A stretch of 64,000 bases of DNA from Bin5 sp965207495 (lineage in GTDB: Bacteria > Chloroflexota > Anaerolineae > Caldilineales > Caldilineaceae). Numbering within the stretch: position 1 is the stretch's first letter; the number at the start of each line of letters is the position of its first letter. Shown here one piece after another: positions 52,417 to 61,710 of the stretch. Under the pieces are notes generated by a model. It was given only the letters and a program-made list of their open reading frames with translations, made no database searches and was not told the origin of the DNA. The position numbers were made by a program, and so were the translations under genes. The stretch covers positions 1,302,001 to 1,366,000 of the forward strand of contig OZ242287.1 in NCBI GenBank assembly GCA_965207495.1. Reading direction: 5' to 3'.

Positions 52417-55254
52417 GTGCGCATACTCTTCACCGTCCCACGCCTGATAGGTGGGCTGACACTCCTTACCTACAAGCGTCTCGCTGGCAACCTGGGTCTC
52501 ACTCTGCTGGCGCTCTTCCAGATCGTGCTGACCGTCGGCCTCCTCAGCAGCGCCGGCTTCTTCGCCCAAGCCGTCGATAGGGTAATTCTTAACGAAGAAC
52601 TGGACGCACTCAGCTCACGCACCGGGCGCCCGCCCTTTACGACGCGCGTCTACTTCTTCCCCTCCTCCCGCAAACCCATGGATGTGCCCGCGGCTGAACG
52701 GGCCGGCCGCAGCGTCGCCACGACGCTCTCCAGCGAAATCGGCCTCCCGATCGACGAAGTTGGCGTTCACCTCGAGAGCGGCAGCATGATGTTGCTGTCT
52801 CCTGAAGGTGACGAGCGCTACGGCGACGAAAGTAAGTTTCTCACACAAGTTGACTTGGTTTACCTGGCAGGCGTCGCCCCTGAATTGGAAATCTCCGTTG
52901 GCTCGGTCTGGCAAGACCCAACCGGCGATGAGGCCTCTGTTGGAATCCTCCCCGTGCTCATGCACGACAACCTGGCCGCAGACATGGGCGTCCAACCCGG
53001 CGAAAAGTTCCGCGTTGCACCCACCGCCGCCCTGCCCGGCATGGAAGTGGAGATCATCGGCCTGTGGCGGGCCCGCGATCCGGACGACACATTCTGGTTC
53101 CGTCCCCCCGACATCTCGATGAAGGAGGCGCTGTTCGTACGGCGGGCCGACTATCTTCAGCGCGTGCAGCCCATGGTGGCCGGTAGCTCCCGCTTCGCCA
53201 GCTGGCGCATCTCTCTCGACGATAGCACCCTCAATCCGTCCTTTGCCGCCGCCTACGCACGCGGCTTCGAAAGGGGTATGTCCATCATCGGCAAATACCT
53301 GCCCGGCGCCGAGTTGGACGTCTCACCACTGGATCCCCTCAAGGACTTCGTCCAGCGACAGACAACCCTCACCGTGCTGCTCCTGAGTATGAACGTCCCC
53401 GCAATCGGCTTCCTGCTCTACTTCTTGGTCCTAATCTCCGGCATCATCGCCCGTTCGCAGCAGCGGGAAACTTCGGTACTGGTCAGCCGCGGCGCCGGCA
53501 CAGTGCGCGTGCTCTGGCTCGTGCTCGTCGAAGAATGGCTTCTCTTCGTGCTGGGCGTTCCCCTCGGCCTCGGTCTCGGCATGCTCATCGCTCGCGGCAT
53601 GGGCTACACCGACAGCTTCCTCGATTTCACCCTGCGCGATCCAATGCCCGTCTCCCTGCAGGGAGTCGATGTCTGGCTGATTGTCGTCGCGCTCGCGTTG
53701 GCCTTTATCGCCCGCGTGCTGCCGGCCATCAGCGCAGCACGCACCAGTATCATCGACTTCGAAACCGCCTACGCCCGTCCCGACAAAGGCCCCCTTTGGC
53801 GCCGCGCCTATCTCGATTTCCTTCTGATCGTCCCTACCGCCTACGCCTATCAACAACTGGGTCAACAGGAAGCCTTCGCACTCCTCGCACAGGAGGAAGC
53901 ATCGGAACTGTACAGCGACCCGCTTCTGATCCTCGCGCCCGCGCTGGTCATCCTCACCGCCTCGCTCCTCATCATGCGCTTCTTCTCCCCGCTGATGAAC
54001 CTGCTCGACAAACTCGCCGGCCTCCTGCCGGGCACCGTCTTCCATCTGGCGCTGCGCCAGCTCGGGCGCCAGGGACACAGCTATCTGAACCCGCTCCTGC
54101 TCGTGATCATCTGCCTCGGCTTGGGCATCTATACCCACTCTTTGGCCGCAAGCATGGATGAGTGGCTGGTCGATCGCATACGATACCAGGCCGGCGGAGA
54201 CTTCCGTTTCCTACCTGTTGCTGTTTCCGATGGTGAGGCTGTAGGGGACTATACCCCTGAACTCTCCTGGTTTACCGAGAGGTTCGATGCCGACCGCGCC
54301 ATCCGCGTAGGCAACTATGGCATGCGCATCGAAGGGCTATCCGCAGACCGTAGAAAGACGAAACGAATGGTAGGTGTAGACCGGGCTGAATTCGCTTCAG
54401 TCTCCTGGTTCCGCTCGGACTTCGCCGATGATTCCCTCGGCGGCCTCATGAATCGACTAGCCGCCGCGCCCGAAGCAGTGTTGGTCTCGCGTGAGTTTCT
54501 GGCAGAGCACCTGCTGCGCGTCGGGGATCGTTTGGACTTGTGGGTGATTCTGGAAGCTGGAATTAGTATGCGCACCGATTTTATCATTGGCGGGGTCTAC
54601 GAATACTTCCCCACCGTGGAGCAGGATGAGATCGTTTTCATCGCCAACCTGGACTATCTGCACCTGATCGGCGGCGCAATCTACCCATATGAAGTTTGGC
54701 TACGGTCACCGGACAACCCGACCGGGGAGGAGGTGCGCCGCAAGCTGCGTATCGGCGGAATCGAAACGCTGCGCTGGCACGACGTGGTCGGTTCACTGAT
54801 CGAGGAGAAGTCGAAACTGGAGCGGGTCGGGGTCTTCGGCGCGCTAACCGTCGGGTTCCTGTCCGCGGCACTGATGGCCGTTTTGGCCTTCCTCATCCAC
54901 AGTTACGCGTCACTTCGCGAGCGGTTTTACCAGTTCGGCGTGCTGCGGGCTATCGGCGCCTTGCGCCGCCAACTGATCATCCAGCTCGCCGTGGAGTACG
55001 CTATACTTGTCGCCTACGGGACCGCCGCCGGCACAATGATCGGCATCTGGGTCTCCGTCCTCTTTACACCCTTCTTCCGCAGCGCTGCCGACTCCAAGGC
55101 CATCCTACCGCCAATGCTGCCCGTCATCGCAGAGGCAGAGATCACCCAACTCACCCTTATCTTTATCGCTGTAATGGTCTTCGTCATCGTCGCCGCCACC
55201 GCACAGGCAACCCAACGCCGCATCTTCGAGGTCATGCGCGTCGGCCAGGCATAA
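52417..55254 (+). CDS. Giant FtsX/MacB-like ABC permease (two FtsX domains)
   Basis: A 945-residue paralogue of the protein at 30975-33851 with the same layout. An N-terminal helix (LLALFQIVLTVGLLSSAGFF) is followed by an external domain, FtsX core 1 (VLLLSMNVPAIGFLLYFLVLIS to VVALALAFIARVLPAISAAR), a middle hydrophobic block, a second external domain, and FtsX core 2 (FLSAALMAVLAFLIHSYASL to LIFIAVMVFVIVAATAQATQ). The start is GTG 52417. No ATPase of the LolD/MacB type is adjacent. It ends convergently with the stomatin gene, separated by a terminator. The function is presumed to be lipoprotein or small-molecule extrusion. Confidence 0.85.
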   Translation: MRILFTVPRLIGGLTLLTYKRLAGNLGLTLLALFQIVLTVGLLSSAGFFAQAVDRVILNEELDALSSRTGRPPFTTRVYFFPSSRKPMDVPAAERAGRSVATTLSSEIGLPIDEVGVHLESGSMMLLSPEGDERYGDESKFLTQVDLVYLAGVAPELEISVGSVWQDPTGDEASVGILPVLMHDNLAADMGVQPGEKFRVAPTAALPGMEVEIIGLWRARDPDDTFWFRPPDISMKEALFVRRADYLQRVQPMVAGSSRFASWRISLDDSTLNPSFAAAYARGFERGMSIIGKYLPGAELDVSPLDPLKDFVQRQTTLTVLLLSMNVPAIGFLLYFLVLISGIIARSQQRETSVLVSRGAGTVRVLWLVLVEEWLLFVLGVPLGLGLGMLIARGMGYTDSFLDFTLRDPMPVSLQGVDVWLIVVALALAFIARVLPAISAARTSIIDFETAYARPDKGPLWRRAYLDFLLIVPTAYAYQQLGQQEAFALLAQEEASELYSDPLLILAPALVILTASLLIMRFFSPLMNLLDKLAGLLPGTVFHLALRQLGRQGHSYLNPLLLVIICLGLGIYTHSLAASMDEWLVDRIRYQAGGDFRFLPVAVSDGEAVGDYTPELSWFTERFDADRAIRVGNYGMRIEGLSADRRKTKRMVGVDRAEFASVSWFRSDFADDSLGGLMNRLAAAPEAVLVSREFLAEHLLRVGDRLDLWVILEAGISMRTDFIIGGVYEYFPTVEQDEIVFIANLDYLHLIGGAIYPYEVWLRSPDNPTGEEVRRKLRIGGIETLRWHDVVGSLIEEKSKLERVGVFGALTVGFLSAALMAVLAFLIHSYASLRERFYQFGVLRAIGALRRQLIIQLAVEYAILVAYGTAAGTMIGIWVSVLFTPFFRSAADSKAILPPMLPVIAEAEITQLTLIFIAVMVFVIVAATAQATQRRIFEVMRVGQA

Positions 55255-55256
55255 AC

Positions 55257-55300
55257 AAAAAAGGGGCCAGCGACCGCTGATGTTGCCGGCCGCCAGCCCC
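55257..55300 (-). terminator. Intrinsic terminator of the stomatin/NfeD operon
   Basis: On the minus-strand RNA GGGGCUGGCG (55300-55291) pairs over ten bases, two of them G-U, with CGCUGGCCCC (55272-55263). Six U residues follow (55262-55257). It lies between convergent genes. Confidence 0.85.
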
Positions 55301-55320
55301 GGTTCACTAGCCCCGGTCCA

Positions 55321-56226
55321 CTAGCCTCTACCGTTGCTGTTCCCGTCCTGATCGTTGAATAACTCCTTCACACCGCCCAGCGCACCCAGCACGCCGCTTG
55401 CCTCGTAGGGCAGGAATATCTTCGAAGCCTCCCCGTCCGCCATCACCTTCAGCGCCTCCAGATACTGGATCGCAATCAATCTGTTGTCCGGTTCCGCGTC
55501 CTTGATGGCGTTGAACACAGTTGTAATCGCGTTGCCTTGACCGGTGGCCTCCACCTCCAGCTTATACCGCTCGGCATCGGCTACCCTCTTTACCGCCTCC
55601 GCCTGACCTTCCGCGGACAGAATCTGAGATTGGCGATCGCCCTCAGATTCCAAAATGGCAGCCCGTTTTTCCCGCTCGGCCTTCATCTGTTGGTGCATCG
55701 ATTGGGTGATATCCGCCGGCGGGTCAATGCGCTTGATCTCTACCCGCACCACGCGCACACCCCACTTGTCGGTGGCTTCATCCAGCACTTCGCGCAACCT
55801 GGTGTTGATATGATCGCGGCTGGTCAGGGCCGTGTCCAACTCCAATTCGCCAATCACATTACGCAAATTGGTCTGGGCCAGTTTGGTGGCGGCGTTGTAG
55901 AAATCTGCCACATTGTAAACAAGCTTGACCGGGTCGGTCGCCTCAAAGTAGACGATGGCATCAACCGTCACGACCACATTGTCCTTTGTGATCACCTCCT
56001 GCGGCGGCACGTCCACCACCTGTTCTCGCATGTCCACCTTCTGGATGGAATCGACGAAGGGGATGATCAAGGTGAGACCCGGCTGAACGGTGCGCTGGTA
56101 GCGCCCCAACCTCTCTACGACGCCTTTCTGATAGGGCTGCACGATGCGAATGCTTGCAATCGCAACCACAACAACAAATATAGCGATAATCGCCAGCAGT
56201 AAAATCGGCCCAATTCCTCCAACCAT
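55321..56226 (-). CDS. SPFH/Band 7 domain membrane protein (stomatin/prohibitin-like)
   Basis: A 301-residue protein with an N-terminal helix (GPILLLAIIAIFVVVVAIAS) and a Band 7 domain: IRIVQPYQKGVVERLGRYQR, GLTLIIPFVDSIQKVDMREQ, DNVVVTVDAIVYFEATDPVK and LREVLDEATDKWGVRVVRVE. The C-terminal helical region (MKAEREKRAAILESEGDRQS, RVADAERYKLEVEA) oligomerises. Such proteins form large ring complexes in the cytoplasmic membrane that scaffold proteases and lipid domains. The NfeD partner is encoded 42 bp upstream, a classic pairing. Confidence 0.94.
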   Translation of the reverse strand: MVGGIGPILLLAIIAIFVVVVAIASIRIVQPYQKGVVERLGRYQRTVQPGLTLIIPFVDSIQKVDMREQVVDVPPQEVITKDNVVVTVDAIVYFEATDPVKLVYNVADFYNAATKLAQTNLRNVIGELELDTALTSRDHINTRLREVLDEATDKWGVRVVRVEIKRIDPPADITQSMHQQMKAEREKRAAILESEGDRQSQILSAEGQAEAVKRVADAERYKLEVEATGQGNAITTVFNAIKDAEPDNRLIAIQYLEALKVMADGEASKIFLPYEASGVLGALGGVKELFNDQDGNSNGRG

Positions 56227-56268
56227 TTTCGCCTCTCCTTTAATATGCGGCCCTCTGATGCGGCTCGC

Positions 56269-56763
56269 CTACGCGGCAGACTCGACCTGCCCATCCGAAT
56301 CCCCGCTCTCTTTTTCGGTTGCCTGAACCCGCAGACGTACTCCGTCTACGCTTATGACCTTTACGACCTCGCCAACCTCCAACGATACGTTGTCCATCGA
56401 CTCGGCCCGCCACCTCTCGCTTTCCACCCGTACCATACCTGTACCCTCCATCGGGTCAACTGTCTGTAAGACGACCCCCCACTTGCCGATCAACCGGTTG
56501 CCCGCGATCGGCTGTATACCCGGCCGCGAAATGCGGTCGGCGAAGGGTCGAGCCAGCACGACCGCAGCTATCGTAACCACAATGAAGACGACGATCTGCC
56601 ATGCCATGCCTGCTCCCAAAAAGGCCATCAGCGCCGCGCCCAGCGCGCCAATGCCAAAACAAAGGAGCACGAACCCGGCAGTGAATATCTCCGTCAAAAA
56701 GAAAAACACGGCCAAGACAATCCATCCCCAACGCACCAGCTCATCAACGTTTGCGCCCACCAC
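56269..56763 (-). CDS. NfeD family protein
   Basis: A 164-residue short-form NfeD, partner of stomatin-like proteins. It has two to three predicted helices (WGWIVLAVFFFLTEIFTAGF, LCFGIGALGAALMAFLG, WQIVVFIVVTIAAVVLARPF), followed by the C-terminal OB-fold (IAGNRLIGKWGVVLQTVDPMEGTGMVRVESERW). The N-terminal ClpP-like protease domain of long NfeD is absent, as in NfeD1b proteins. The start is GTG 56763 with GGAGGAG upstream. It is the first gene of the two-gene operon ending at the terminator at 55257-55300. Confidence 0.92.
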   Translation of the reverse strand: MVGANVDELVRWGWIVLAVFFFLTEIFTAGFVLLCFGIGALGAALMAFLGAGMAWQIVVFIVVTIAAVVLARPFADRISRPGIQPIAGNRLIGKWGVVLQTVDPMEGTGMVRVESERWRAESMDNVSLEVGEVVKVISVDGVRLRVQATEKESGDSDGQVESAA

Positions 56764-56968
56764 GGTCTCCTCCAGTAGTGCTGAGGGAGTGAAATCTCAA
56801 CTATCACCCCGCAGACAACTGTTCCTCACAGGTACGGGGCGCTATCGCGTCCATTCGGGACATGCAATCTGATTTCAAGCCTCGCCATCAGTATACGCGA
56901 ACTATATGCCGTTTCCTAACAACAGGCTGACATCCAGCAGACGCCAGCCTGACGCCCCCAAAGCGCGC

Positions 56969-57003
56969 AAAAAGGCCGGGCAAGCACCATCGCCTGCCCG
57001 GCC
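56969..57003 (-). terminator. Intrinsic terminator of the DUF4870 gene
   Basis: On the minus strand GGCCGGGCA (57003-56995) pairs perfectly with TGCCCGGCC (56982-56974) across a 12-nt loop, and five T residues follow (56973-56969). The rest of the gap 56764-57078 holds no recognisable feature. Confidence 0.82.
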
Positions 57004-57078
57004 TCTCGAAGCGGAGAAGCGGCTGAATTCTGGAGGGCAATGAAGAATGAGACCCTCCTGTGCCTCTTTTCCTTGCGG

Positions 57079-57750
57079 CTAGATCCAGTTCTGGTCCTGC
57101 AGGAAACTCGTCAATCCGGGAATCGAGAACCGTTTGCCCTGATAGGCCTGATAGCCGTAGTAAGCCAGCGCCAGCAAGCCCATCAACACCAGCAGCGGCA
57201 TGAGACAAGTTACAAATAGGACTGTGACCAACCAACCGAGGATAGGCACCACTGCCACTATCGCCAAACTGACACCCAAGAGCAACCCGAACACGATGAA
57301 AGTTGTCGATAACGCCAGACTCTGGATCGCATGGAATCGTTGGAACGGACGCTTCTTGCTGCTCGCGCTCAACAGCACCAGCGCCGGCATCACCAACGGT
57401 ATCAGCACCTGTGTCACATAGCACAGCATCGCGATCAATCGGTCGTCGGCGTCTGCCGTTACGTCGACCGCCGCACTGTGCATGAACTCCCCCCGTCGCA
57501 GAGCGCTCGCCGCCGCGCCTGCCTGCGTGCGTGCCGAGCCCGCGAACTGTTCAGCAGGAGACGGCTCAGGACCCTCGCTGAAACCGGCATCGGCAGGCCC
57601 GCCTTCAGGGGGTGAAGGCGTCTCTCCTTGTTCATCGGCCCATCCCGTGTCGGACGCCGAAGCAGGGGACTCTCCATTCGTCTCCTCAACTTCATCCGAC
57701 CCCCCCTGCGAGGGTTCCACCGCGTTCTGTTCGTCTTTTCTGTTCTCCAC
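57079..57750 (-). CDS. DUF4870/Tic20-like membrane protein with acidic N-terminal tail
   Basis: A 223-residue protein. The first 95 residues are disordered, acidic and Pro/Ser/Glu-rich. A compact membrane domain follows: DRLIAMLCYVTQVLIPLVMP, the hallmark RPFQRFHAIQSLALS (family pattern FxRxHAxQSL), and FIVFGLLLGVSLAIVAVVPI with LVTVLFVTCLMPLLVLMGLL. This is the DUF4870 arrangement, of unknown function. The start is GTG 57750 with GGAGAA upstream. It is divergent from fmt and closed by its own terminator. Confidence 0.85.
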   Translation of the reverse strand: MENRKDEQNAVEPSQGGSDEVEETNGESPASASDTGWADEQGETPSPPEGGPADAGFSEGPEPSPAEQFAGSARTQAGAAASALRRGEFMHSAAVDVTADADDRLIAMLCYVTQVLIPLVMPALVLLSASSKKRPFQRFHAIQSLALSTTFIVFGLLLGVSLAIVAVVPILGWLVTVLFVTCLMPLLVLMGLLALAYYGYQAYQGKRFSIPGLTSFLQDQNWI

Positions 57751-57994
57751 TGCTCTTCTCCGTCGGCTACCTGCAATAGCAAGTGCCCAATCAGTCTGCC
57801 CGTCTATGTCGCCAGTCCCGCTGAACCCTTTTTACCATCTGCGGCATCCAGACATCGAGGGAATCGATGATTTCTCTTGCAGACCCTGCACCGGAAAGCC
57901 TATCCGTCAAGTAATCTTTTTCCACTGTCTGCATGCCGTCATATCTACTCTACGCATGTTCCTATCGAAAGTTTCCAAACTGGCCGGGCCAATG

Positions 57995-58003
57995 TGCTAC
58001 AAT
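57995..58003 (+). promoter_or_regulatory. Extended -10 promoter of fmt, implying a leaderless mRNA
   Basis: TGC-TACAAT (57995-58003) is a TGn-extended -10. The expected transcript start 6-8 bases downstream coincides with or sits next to the ATG at 58011. There is no ribosome binding site upstream of that ATG (AATTACGGCTATG). Confidence 0.6.
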
Positions 58004-58010
58004 TACGGCT

Positions 58011-59039
58011 ATGATCGCCAAGCCAGTAACGCCCCACACACCTGACACCAGGACGGTCCGTATCGTTTTCATGGGTACGCCCGACTTCGCCTTGCCCTCA
58101 CTCTCCATCCTGCACGCCTTGGCTGACCGGACAGATTGGCAGGTTGTCGGTGTCGTAACGCAGCCCGACAGACGCGCCGGCCGCGGCAAAAAACTGGTCG
58201 CCGGGCCTGTCAAAGCCTTCGCCCAGGAACGGCGCCTGCCCGTGTTGCAGCCAAAAAGCTTCCGCCAGAACGTCGCCCCGCCCGCTACACAACAACCGGA
58301 CCCCCTCGCATGGCTGCGCATGCTCGCGCCTGATCTGATCGTTGTCGCCGCCTTTGGACAGATCCTTCCGCCGAGCGTGCTGGAGATCCCGACCTTTGGC
58401 TGTCTCAACGTGCATGCAAGTCTTCTCCCCGCCTACCGCGGCGCATCTCCCATAACCGCTGCGCTTCTTGACGGTCTGACCGAGACAGGGGTAACCATCA
58501 TGCTGATGGACGCCGGCATGGATACCGGGCCCGTACTCACCCAGGCTCGCCTGTCAATCCTCGCAGACGATACCACCGCCTCCCTCAGCGAACGGCTGGC
58601 CGCTCTCGGCGCAGAGTCGCTCGCCCAGACCATTCCCAGCTGGCTGGCCGGCAATGCCGCCCCAGTCGCACAGGCCGACCTGCCCGGCGAGCCGTCCGTC
58701 TGCCCCCTGGTCAAAAAACAGGACGGCCGCATCGACTGGACAATGCCCGCCGCCCGCGTCGAACGCATGATCCGCGCCTACACCCCTTGGCCGGCCGCCT
58801 TTACCACCTGGAAAGGACAGAATTTCAAACTGTGGCACGGCAGCGTCATCCCCGGCCATACCTCTCCCGGCACTGTCCCCCTCGGCACTGCCAGCCAAGT
58901 CGATGGCCGCATCGCCGTCGCAACCGGCGACGGCCTGCTGGCTCTGCACGAGGTCCAGCCCGCCGGAAAGAGGCGAATGCCCGCCGCCACATTTCTCAAC
59001 GGCGCCCCCGACTTCATCGGCTCCCGCCTGGGCAGTTGA
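58011..59039 (+). CDS. fmt: Methionyl-tRNA formyltransferase
   Basis: A 342-residue cytoplasmic enzyme that formylates initiator Met-tRNA with 10-formyl-THF. It shows the start RIVFMGTPDFALPSL and TQPDRRAGRGKKL (loop region). The formyl-THF-binding/catalytic block is FGCLNVHASLLPAYRGASPI (Asn-Val-His-x-Ser-Leu-Leu-Pro) with MDAGMDTGPVL (catalytic Asp), and the C-terminal OB domain includes ERMIRAYTPWPAAFT. ATG 58011 is chosen because the upstream extension to 57933 crosses the promoter. About 14 residues precede the usual start, typical of leaderless or variable N-termini. Confidence 0.94.
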   Translation: MIAKPVTPHTPDTRTVRIVFMGTPDFALPSLSILHALADRTDWQVVGVVTQPDRRAGRGKKLVAGPVKAFAQERRLPVLQPKSFRQNVAPPATQQPDPLAWLRMLAPDLIVVAAFGQILPPSVLEIPTFGCLNVHASLLPAYRGASPITAALLDGLTETGVTIMLMDAGMDTGPVLTQARLSILADDTTASLSERLAALGAESLAQTIPSWLAGNAAPVAQADLPGEPSVCPLVKKQDGRIDWTMPAARVERMIRAYTPWPAAFTTWKGQNFKLWHGSVIPGHTSPGTVPLGTASQVDGRIAVATGDGLLALHEVQPAGKRRMPAATFLNGAPDFIGSRLGS

Positions 59040-59086
59040 CTGGCCCAATTCCGCGCGTAATGGCATCGGATATCGACCTATTCGAT

Positions 59087-59115
59087 TTGGCAGCCCTGCC
59101 GCCGCATGGTATACT
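59087..59115 (+). promoter_or_regulatory. Sigma-70 promoter of the tRNA-Pro gene
   Basis: -35 TTGGCA (59087-59092), a 17-bp spacer, and -10 TATACT (59110-59115). The predicted start near 59122 is a few bases before the mature 5' end. Confidence 0.75.
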
Positions 59116-59126
59116 CCTGCCTGTGT

Positions 59127-59203
<77 letters not shown>

Positions 59204-59210
59204 GAATCCA

Positions 59211-59262
59211 GGAGGAGGCGGCATCGATTCAGCACTTCGAGCGATGTCGTCTCCTTCTTTTT
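59211..59262 (+). terminator. Intrinsic terminator of tRNA-Pro
   Basis: GGAGGAGGCGGCATCG (59211-59226) pairs along all 16 bases, three of them G-U, with CGATGTCGTCTCCTTC (59242-59257). TTTTT follows (59258-59262). Confidence 0.88.
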
Positions 59263-59555
59263 CGCTCCAACCCCTCAACCCGGCCTGAGTGAAATCGTGC
59301 CAAAAACTGCTGCATCAGAGACTCGGAAGGTAACACACCCTCTGTAGGTGGGTTACTCTCAGGAAGAAAGCCCGCTAGGCGGCCATACACGATTTTTCCG
59401 CTTGCAGTCGCCCGCCCGGTATGCCCGCCGAACGGCACCCCGCAACAGGATCGAGACCGGTCGTCTTGACTCCTGCCCTGCATTCGTTTTAGGCCCGAAC
59501 AGCGCGATTTTCTTCCTTGCTCGTTAGCGCTCTTTTGCATATGCTCTTTAGACCA

Positions 59556-61409
59556 ATGTTGAAAAGAAATCAGGTCAAGTTAGCCCTGACCGTGCTAGGC
59601 GCCTGGTTGATACTGGCAGTCGTAATGGCTGTCCGCCCCTACCTTTCTTCTCTCCCAGGCTCCGAAACTGTACAAGAGAACGCTCCGGCGATCGAAGGAC
59701 TGCGCGTCCGCAGCATCCAACCAGGTGAACTGGAAGCCTCGTGGGATGCCCCTGCCAACACGCCTCTCGAATATCGTCTCACCTGGGCACGCGCCGGCGA
59801 GAACTTTCCGACACGGCACGACGAACCCGGCAACGCCTTTCCCACCAGCCCTTCCCACGTGATCACAGGTCTCGACCAGGGCGAGCGCTACCAGGTGCGG
59901 GTGCGCGCCCGCTACGAGAATGCCGAAAGCGAATGGAGTGTCTCCGTTGAAACGGTCGTCGCATCCGCTTCCACCGATCCCACGGCGCCCGCAAACGCTC
60001 TATCGGGTCCCCCCCTGGACCTGAACGCGGAAGTGACCCGCAATAGCGTGGCGCTGAGCTGGTCGGCGCCGCAGAATGATGCCGGAATCAGCGGCTATCA
60101 GATCCTGCGTCGCGATCAGGATACTGATCCTGAGGGCCAGTTCCAGGTCCTGGAAGAGAACATCGGCAATTCGGCGACCAGCTTTGTCGACAACACTGTC
60201 CTGCCCGACAGGCGCTACACCTATCGTGTCAATGCACTGAACGAAAATAATTCCGGATCAGAGTATGCTGAGGTTCAAGCCGACACGCCTGGCGTACCGG
60301 CAGCATCTTCGGCGGCGCCCACGCCCATACCATCCCCCACCGCCGCGCCAACCGCGTCACCGGAGCCCATCGCGACAACCGCTCTCGCAGCCGTCCAGGC
60401 GCAGTCGCAGGGCAGCGTGATGCCGGGCCTCATTTCAGAAAGAGATGCGTTGGTCGCCGTCTACCACGCCACCGGCGGCGCCGATTGGGCCCAGAACACC
60501 AACTGGTTGACCGCTGAACCGCTTGGTTCCTGGCATGGAGTGACCACCGACAGAAACGGTCGCGTGATCGAACTGGAACTCAACAGGAACCTGCTGATCG
60601 GTTCCCTTCCAGCCGGCTTGGGAAGCCTCCCGAACCTCAGAATCCTGCGTATGTCCGGCAACAACCTGGAGGGATCGATTCCAGTTGGATTGAACAACCT
60701 CTCTGCTCTGACAAATCTTGAGTTGGATGACAACAACCTCAGTGGGCCGATCCCCGCCGAATTGGGCAATCTCTCAGATCTGGCATGGCTCGATCTGTCA
60801 GGCAACGAGCTGAGCGGCCCGCTCCCCAACGAGCTCAGAAAGCTCACCGCTCTGACAGTGGTTGCACTGTCAGACAACGGCCTGACCGGTGCCTTTCCCT
60901 GGTGGCTGGGTGGACTTGATGATCTGCTGATTCTTCATCTTGCAGGCAACAATTTCACCGGCTGCATGCCCGCAGATCTGCTAAGCATACTGATCGAAGA
61001 CCTCAGCAGCACCCGTCTGCCCACCTGCCGAGAGGCACTGACCACATTCTACTTTGCCACCGGCGGCTCACAGTGGCAGCGTAATGAAAACTGGCGCGAC
61101 GCCGACAGCACCCTCGCCCAATGGTTCGGCGTCACGACCGACGACGCCGGACGCGTTATCGCGATCGACCTCTCCGCCAATCAACTGACCGGCACGCTCC
61201 CCCCTCGCTTAGGCGCCCTCATCCATCTGGAAACACTCGACCTCTCGGACAATGAGCTCGTCGGGTCGATTCCACCCGATCTGGGCAATCTAACCAGCCT
61301 GTCAACCCTGCATCTCGCAGGCAATAATTTGACCGGGTGCATCCCTGCCAGCCTGCGCGAAATCGACAACAACGACCTGTCAAGCCTCGGCCTGGAACTC
61401 TGCCAATAA
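59556..61409 (+). CDS. Membrane-anchored fibronectin type III and plant-type leucine-rich repeat protein
   Basis: A cell-surface protein of about 617 residues. An N-terminal helix (KLALTVLGAWLILAVVMAV) serves as anchor or signal. Two FN3 domains follow (LEASWDAPANTPLEYRLTWA and VALSWSAPQNDAGISGYQIL), then an Ala/Pro/Thr/Ser linker. Two blocks follow, each made of a cap domain (RDALVAVYHATGGADWAQNTNW; REALTTFYFATGGSQWQRNENW) and plant-type LRRs (LTNLELDDNNLSGPIPAELG, LETLDLSDNELVGSIPPDLG). Cys pairs near the ends of the blocks cap them. The start is uncertain (ATG 59556, ATG 59541 or TTG 59517; none has a good RBS). It is probably involved in adhesion or recognition. Confidence 0.88.
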   Translation: MLKRNQVKLALTVLGAWLILAVVMAVRPYLSSLPGSETVQENAPAIEGLRVRSIQPGELEASWDAPANTPLEYRLTWARAGENFPTRHDEPGNAFPTSPSHVITGLDQGERYQVRVRARYENAESEWSVSVETVVASASTDPTAPANALSGPPLDLNAEVTRNSVALSWSAPQNDAGISGYQILRRDQDTDPEGQFQVLEENIGNSATSFVDNTVLPDRRYTYRVNALNENNSGSEYAEVQADTPGVPAASSAAPTPIPSPTAAPTASPEPIATTALAAVQAQSQGSVMPGLISERDALVAVYHATGGADWAQNTNWLTAEPLGSWHGVTTDRNGRVIELELNRNLLIGSLPAGLGSLPNLRILRMSGNNLEGSIPVGLNNLSALTNLELDDNNLSGPIPAELGNLSDLAWLDLSGNELSGPLPNELRKLTALTVVALSDNGLTGAFPWWLGGLDDLLILHLAGNNFTGCMPADLLSILIEDLSSTRLPTCREALTTFYFATGGSQWQRNENWRDADSTLAQWFGVTTDDAGRVIAIDLSANQLTGTLPPRLGALIHLETLDLSDNELVGSIPPDLGNLTSLSTLHLAGNNLTGCIPASLREIDNNDLSSLGLELCQ

Positions 61410-61463
61410 GCACCCTCCCCAAAAAGGAATTTCGCCCCAACACAGCCCCGTCCATTTCGCGAC

Positions 61464-61710
61464 CCTGAATAAGGCGGGCAAGGCACTTCACACTTCACTT
61501 TTCTTCATACTTTTCCTCAGACAAACGACGCAGTCACTGACCACTGCAGTTCTGGGCGTTCGGGCCTTCGGCCCTTCCTTGTGCAGGGGCTGCGCCCCCG
61601 CAACGCCCCGCCCTGGCTAGCGACGGTTTTTATTCTTCGCCAGCAACACGTCTAGCCACCAGTGTCTGCACCCCCGCTTGCTGTCTCAGCCCGCCACCCA
61701 CTGACCACTG
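61464..61710. repeat. REP-like dispersed intergenic element, copy C
   Basis: It begins with the leader CCTGAATAAGGC, shared with array A, then a TTCAC-rich stretch and heptamer CCACTGC (61541-61547). The paired GC hairpins (GGGCC-TTC-GGCCC and GGGGC-TGC-GCCCC), CAACGCCCCGCCCT, a TTCGCCAGCAAC block and CAGTGTCTGCACCCC follow, then CCACTGACCACTGA. It occupies most of the gene-free stretch 61410-61955 behind the LRR gene. Confidence 0.85.

Noticed and set aside
56888..57424. 178-codon minus-strand frame overlapping the DUF4870 gene
   Set aside because: It is an alternative frame of the same strand running through the terminator; the DUF4870 frame has family motifs and an RBS.
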